From positions 1-5,932 of the forward strand of contig PLEQ01000240.1 of NCBI GenBank assembly GCA_003136475.1: DNA of 5,932 nucleotides. The letters are read 5' to 3'. Shown in pieces: positions 4,668 to 5,932 of the stretch (position 1 is its first letter; each line of letters opens with the position of its first letter). This DNA is from Deltaproteobacteria bacterium. Its GTDB lineage: Bacteria > Bdellovibrionota_B > Oligoflexia > Oligoflexales > Bog-1112. Below the pieces are notes generated by a model. That model saw nothing but the letters and a program-made list of their open reading frames with translations. It made no database searches and was not told the DNA's origin. A program made the translations under genes and the position numbers.

Positions 4668-5846
4668 ATGGCTTTGGGTATTCTTCTCCGAATTCTAGTC
4701 GGGGTCTTTTGTCTCTTTTTTCAAAGCTCAGTCTCTTTGGCAAATGATTGTGAATCTCTGGAGTATACTACGCGCAGTGTGCATGTTTGTGTTTGTTCCT
4801 CTTTCTACGCAGATGGAGTCGTAACCAACGAAAAAGAAGAAGCCCTTCGTGAGCTCACCGCAGATCTCTGCTTAAATTACCCCATCGGAGCTGTACTTAA
4901 GGATCCTAATGTTTTTATTCCCAACGGCATCCTCACGGCAGATGCGTCCTGGGGAGAACTGCAGGTTAATTTAGAAACGCTTTCCGCTGAAAAGATCCTG
5001 AGCCTGCCTGAGGCCGAGCTCGTAAAATTGTTCAACCATCTCGGTCAGAAAAAAGTCGAAGTCCAATGGGTTGATCGTCATAGCCATCGTAATAAGCACA
5101 AAGTTGAAATCAACGCAGCAGCGGCTCTGAGCTTCCTAATCGGCATTCAGCGGCAGTCTGATGTTCTATCTACGCTAATGGCCATTGCTCCCGATAAGAT
5201 TCTACCGCTGCTGGAAGATAGGTTGTCCGTACTTTCCGATTATCATTTTGTCGCAGATACACTCGTCAAAATGACCAACCGTCTCAATTCTGACAATCTC
5301 GTCCAAATTGCTAAAGCTTCCGCCCAACTTGTCGGGCGCTATATGAGTTTTTGGTCCCAAAAAAATCCTAAGCACCTGCCACTCCTCCTCGCTCGCCTTG
5401 TCATTAAAATGTCGAACATTTTGAATGACGATTCCGTTGGCAGATTTGACGTGCGTCAACGGGGAATTTTACTAGGTGCGCTCTTCGCCGGCTCTCTCAA
5501 ATTTGCTCAAGAAATCAAACTCAAGGACGAACGACGGATTTGGATTGTCAACACAACCAGTAATCTTGCTTGGGCAGCAACCGCGCTCCTCGGCATAGTG
5601 CCGGTCGCGTCGAATGTTATTTCAGCTGTGGAAGGGATCGCTTCTATGGCTTTTGTCATCGCTGCTGCCGCCTACACCAAAAAAGGTCCGCGTAATGGTG
5701 TGCCAAGTGTCAAAGAAATCGAAGGCAGTATCAAACTCAAGCTCCTCGACTCTATCCCTCCCGACTCTCCCGCTAAACACCTCGATGTCCTGACTCTGCT
5801 GAGTTGGATGCAAGCCACAGTTCAAGCGAACGGCTTTGCTGATTAG
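4668..5846 (+). CDS. Secreted helical protein with C-terminal hydrophobic hairpin, unknown function
   Basis: A 392-residue orphan protein. The start at 4668 is strong: GGGAGG (4655-4660) lies 7 bases upstream and a signal peptide begins there, with Arg8, hydrophobic I9-F18, and S23-L24-A25 before a probable cleavage ahead of Asn26. An in-frame ATG-like start at 4602 lacks these. The early mature region has four Cys (28, 41, 43, 68), including C-V-C, suited to disulfides. Residues about 105-255 look like successive amphipathic helices (LSAEKILSLPEAELVKLF, DKILPLLEDRLSVLSDY, HLPLLLARLVIKM). Residues 298-336 are almost uncharged and hydrophobic, with a GIVPVASN turn (309-316), like a two-helix membrane hairpin. 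A basic TKKGPR follows, then a helical C terminus. Such hairpins occur in pore-forming proteins and in some polymorphic toxins, but overall similarity was not recognised, so that is only a hypothesis. The nearest same-strand gene encodes a small membrane protein. Confidence 0.85.
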   Translation: MALGILLRILVGVFCLFFQSSVSLANDCESLEYTTRSVHVCVCSSFYADGVVTNEKEEALRELTADLCLNYPIGAVLKDPNVFIPNGILTADASWGELQVNLETLSAEKILSLPEAELVKLFNHLGQKKVEVQWVDRHSHRNKHKVEINAAAALSFLIGIQRQSDVLSTLMAIAPDKILPLLEDRLSVLSDYHFVADTLVKMTNRLNSDNLVQIAKASAQLVGRYMSFWSQKNPKHLPLLLARLVIKMSNILNDDSVGRFDVRQRGILLGALFAGSLKFAQEIKLKDERRIWIVNTTSNLAWAATALLGIVPVASNVISAVEGIASMAFVIAAAAYTKKGPRNGVPSVKEIEGSIKLKLLDSIPPDSPAKHLDVLTLLSWMQATVQANGFAD

Positions 5847-5880
5847 AGCGTTACGCTAATGTACCAAATTCTGTTCGACA

Positions 5881-5905
5881 GTCACTGCAAGCGACAGACA
5901 GTGAC
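5881..5905. repeat. 7-bp inverted repeat after the last complete gene
   Basis: GTCACTG (5881-5887) and CAGTGAC (5899-5905) are exact reverse complements around an 11-base loop, 35 bases past the stop codon. No T-run follows, so it is a weak terminator candidate at best. Because it lies about 20 bases before a possible next start codon it could instead be a regulator site. Confidence 0.4.
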
Positions 5906-5926
5906 GTATCTGCGAAAGGTGCTGCG

Positions 5927-5932
5927 ATGATG
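5927..5932 (+). CDS. Possible start of the next gene, cut by the window edge
   Basis: Two consecutive ATG codons (5927 and 5930) follow AAAGG (5915-5919) at 7-10 bases, a good ribosome-site distance. Only two codons are visible, so neither product nor reality can be judged. Confidence 0.3.

Noticed and set aside
5202..5825. Minus-strand open frames inside the 392-residue gene
   Set aside because: They lack signal peptides, ribosome sites and family motifs, and are explained as shadows of the plus-strand coding frame.

Overview
The window is about 5.9 kb from a Gram-negative bacterium. Four proteins carry Sec-type signal peptides and one a lipobox, and the recognisable families (YbcL-like PEBP protein, SelD) are ordinary proteobacterial types. 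Base composition is moderate, near 50% G+C in selD and the 3' gene by my spot counts. The many short secreted orphan proteins fit a Bdellovibrionota- or Deltaproteobacteria-like genome, but that placement is only a guess. No rRNA, tRNA, CRISPR array, integrase or insertion sequence was found.

Left part (1-1761): an imperfect long inverted repeat at the left edge, then a promoter-like pair and a YbcL-like secreted PEBP-fold protein on the plus strand. It runs tail to tail, with only 4 bp between stop codons, into selD (selenide, water dikinase) on the minus strand. selD has all the expected catalytic residues. Its Shine-Dalgarno sequence lies inside a hairpin that could control translation. 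A clear intrinsic terminator (1795-1821, minus strand) separates selD from the gene upstream of it.

Middle (1938-3320): a small Cys-rich putative lipoprotein on the minus strand is divergent from a plus-strand metallo-beta-lactamase-fold protein of the DUF4336 type, which lacks the usual HxHxDH metal motif.

Right part (3369-5932): orphan exported proteins. The most informative is a minus-strand gene that a plain ORF scan would report only as a 105-codon fragment. A second open frame continues directly after it for about 99 codons. Removing one base, most simply from the A4 run at 3661-3664, joins both into a 193-residue secreted protein. This gene is clearly more AT-rich than its surroundings. 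Divergent from it are a 104-residue bitopic membrane protein and a 392-residue secreted, mostly helical protein with a 39-residue hydrophobic, hairpin-like segment near its C terminus. These last two share a strand and may be co-transcribed. Their functions cannot be named from sequence. The last six bases probably begin another gene.

The left and middle genes look like unrelated single-gene units rather than one pathway. I see no complete, convincing new system. The three orphan exported genes at the right are the best place to look.
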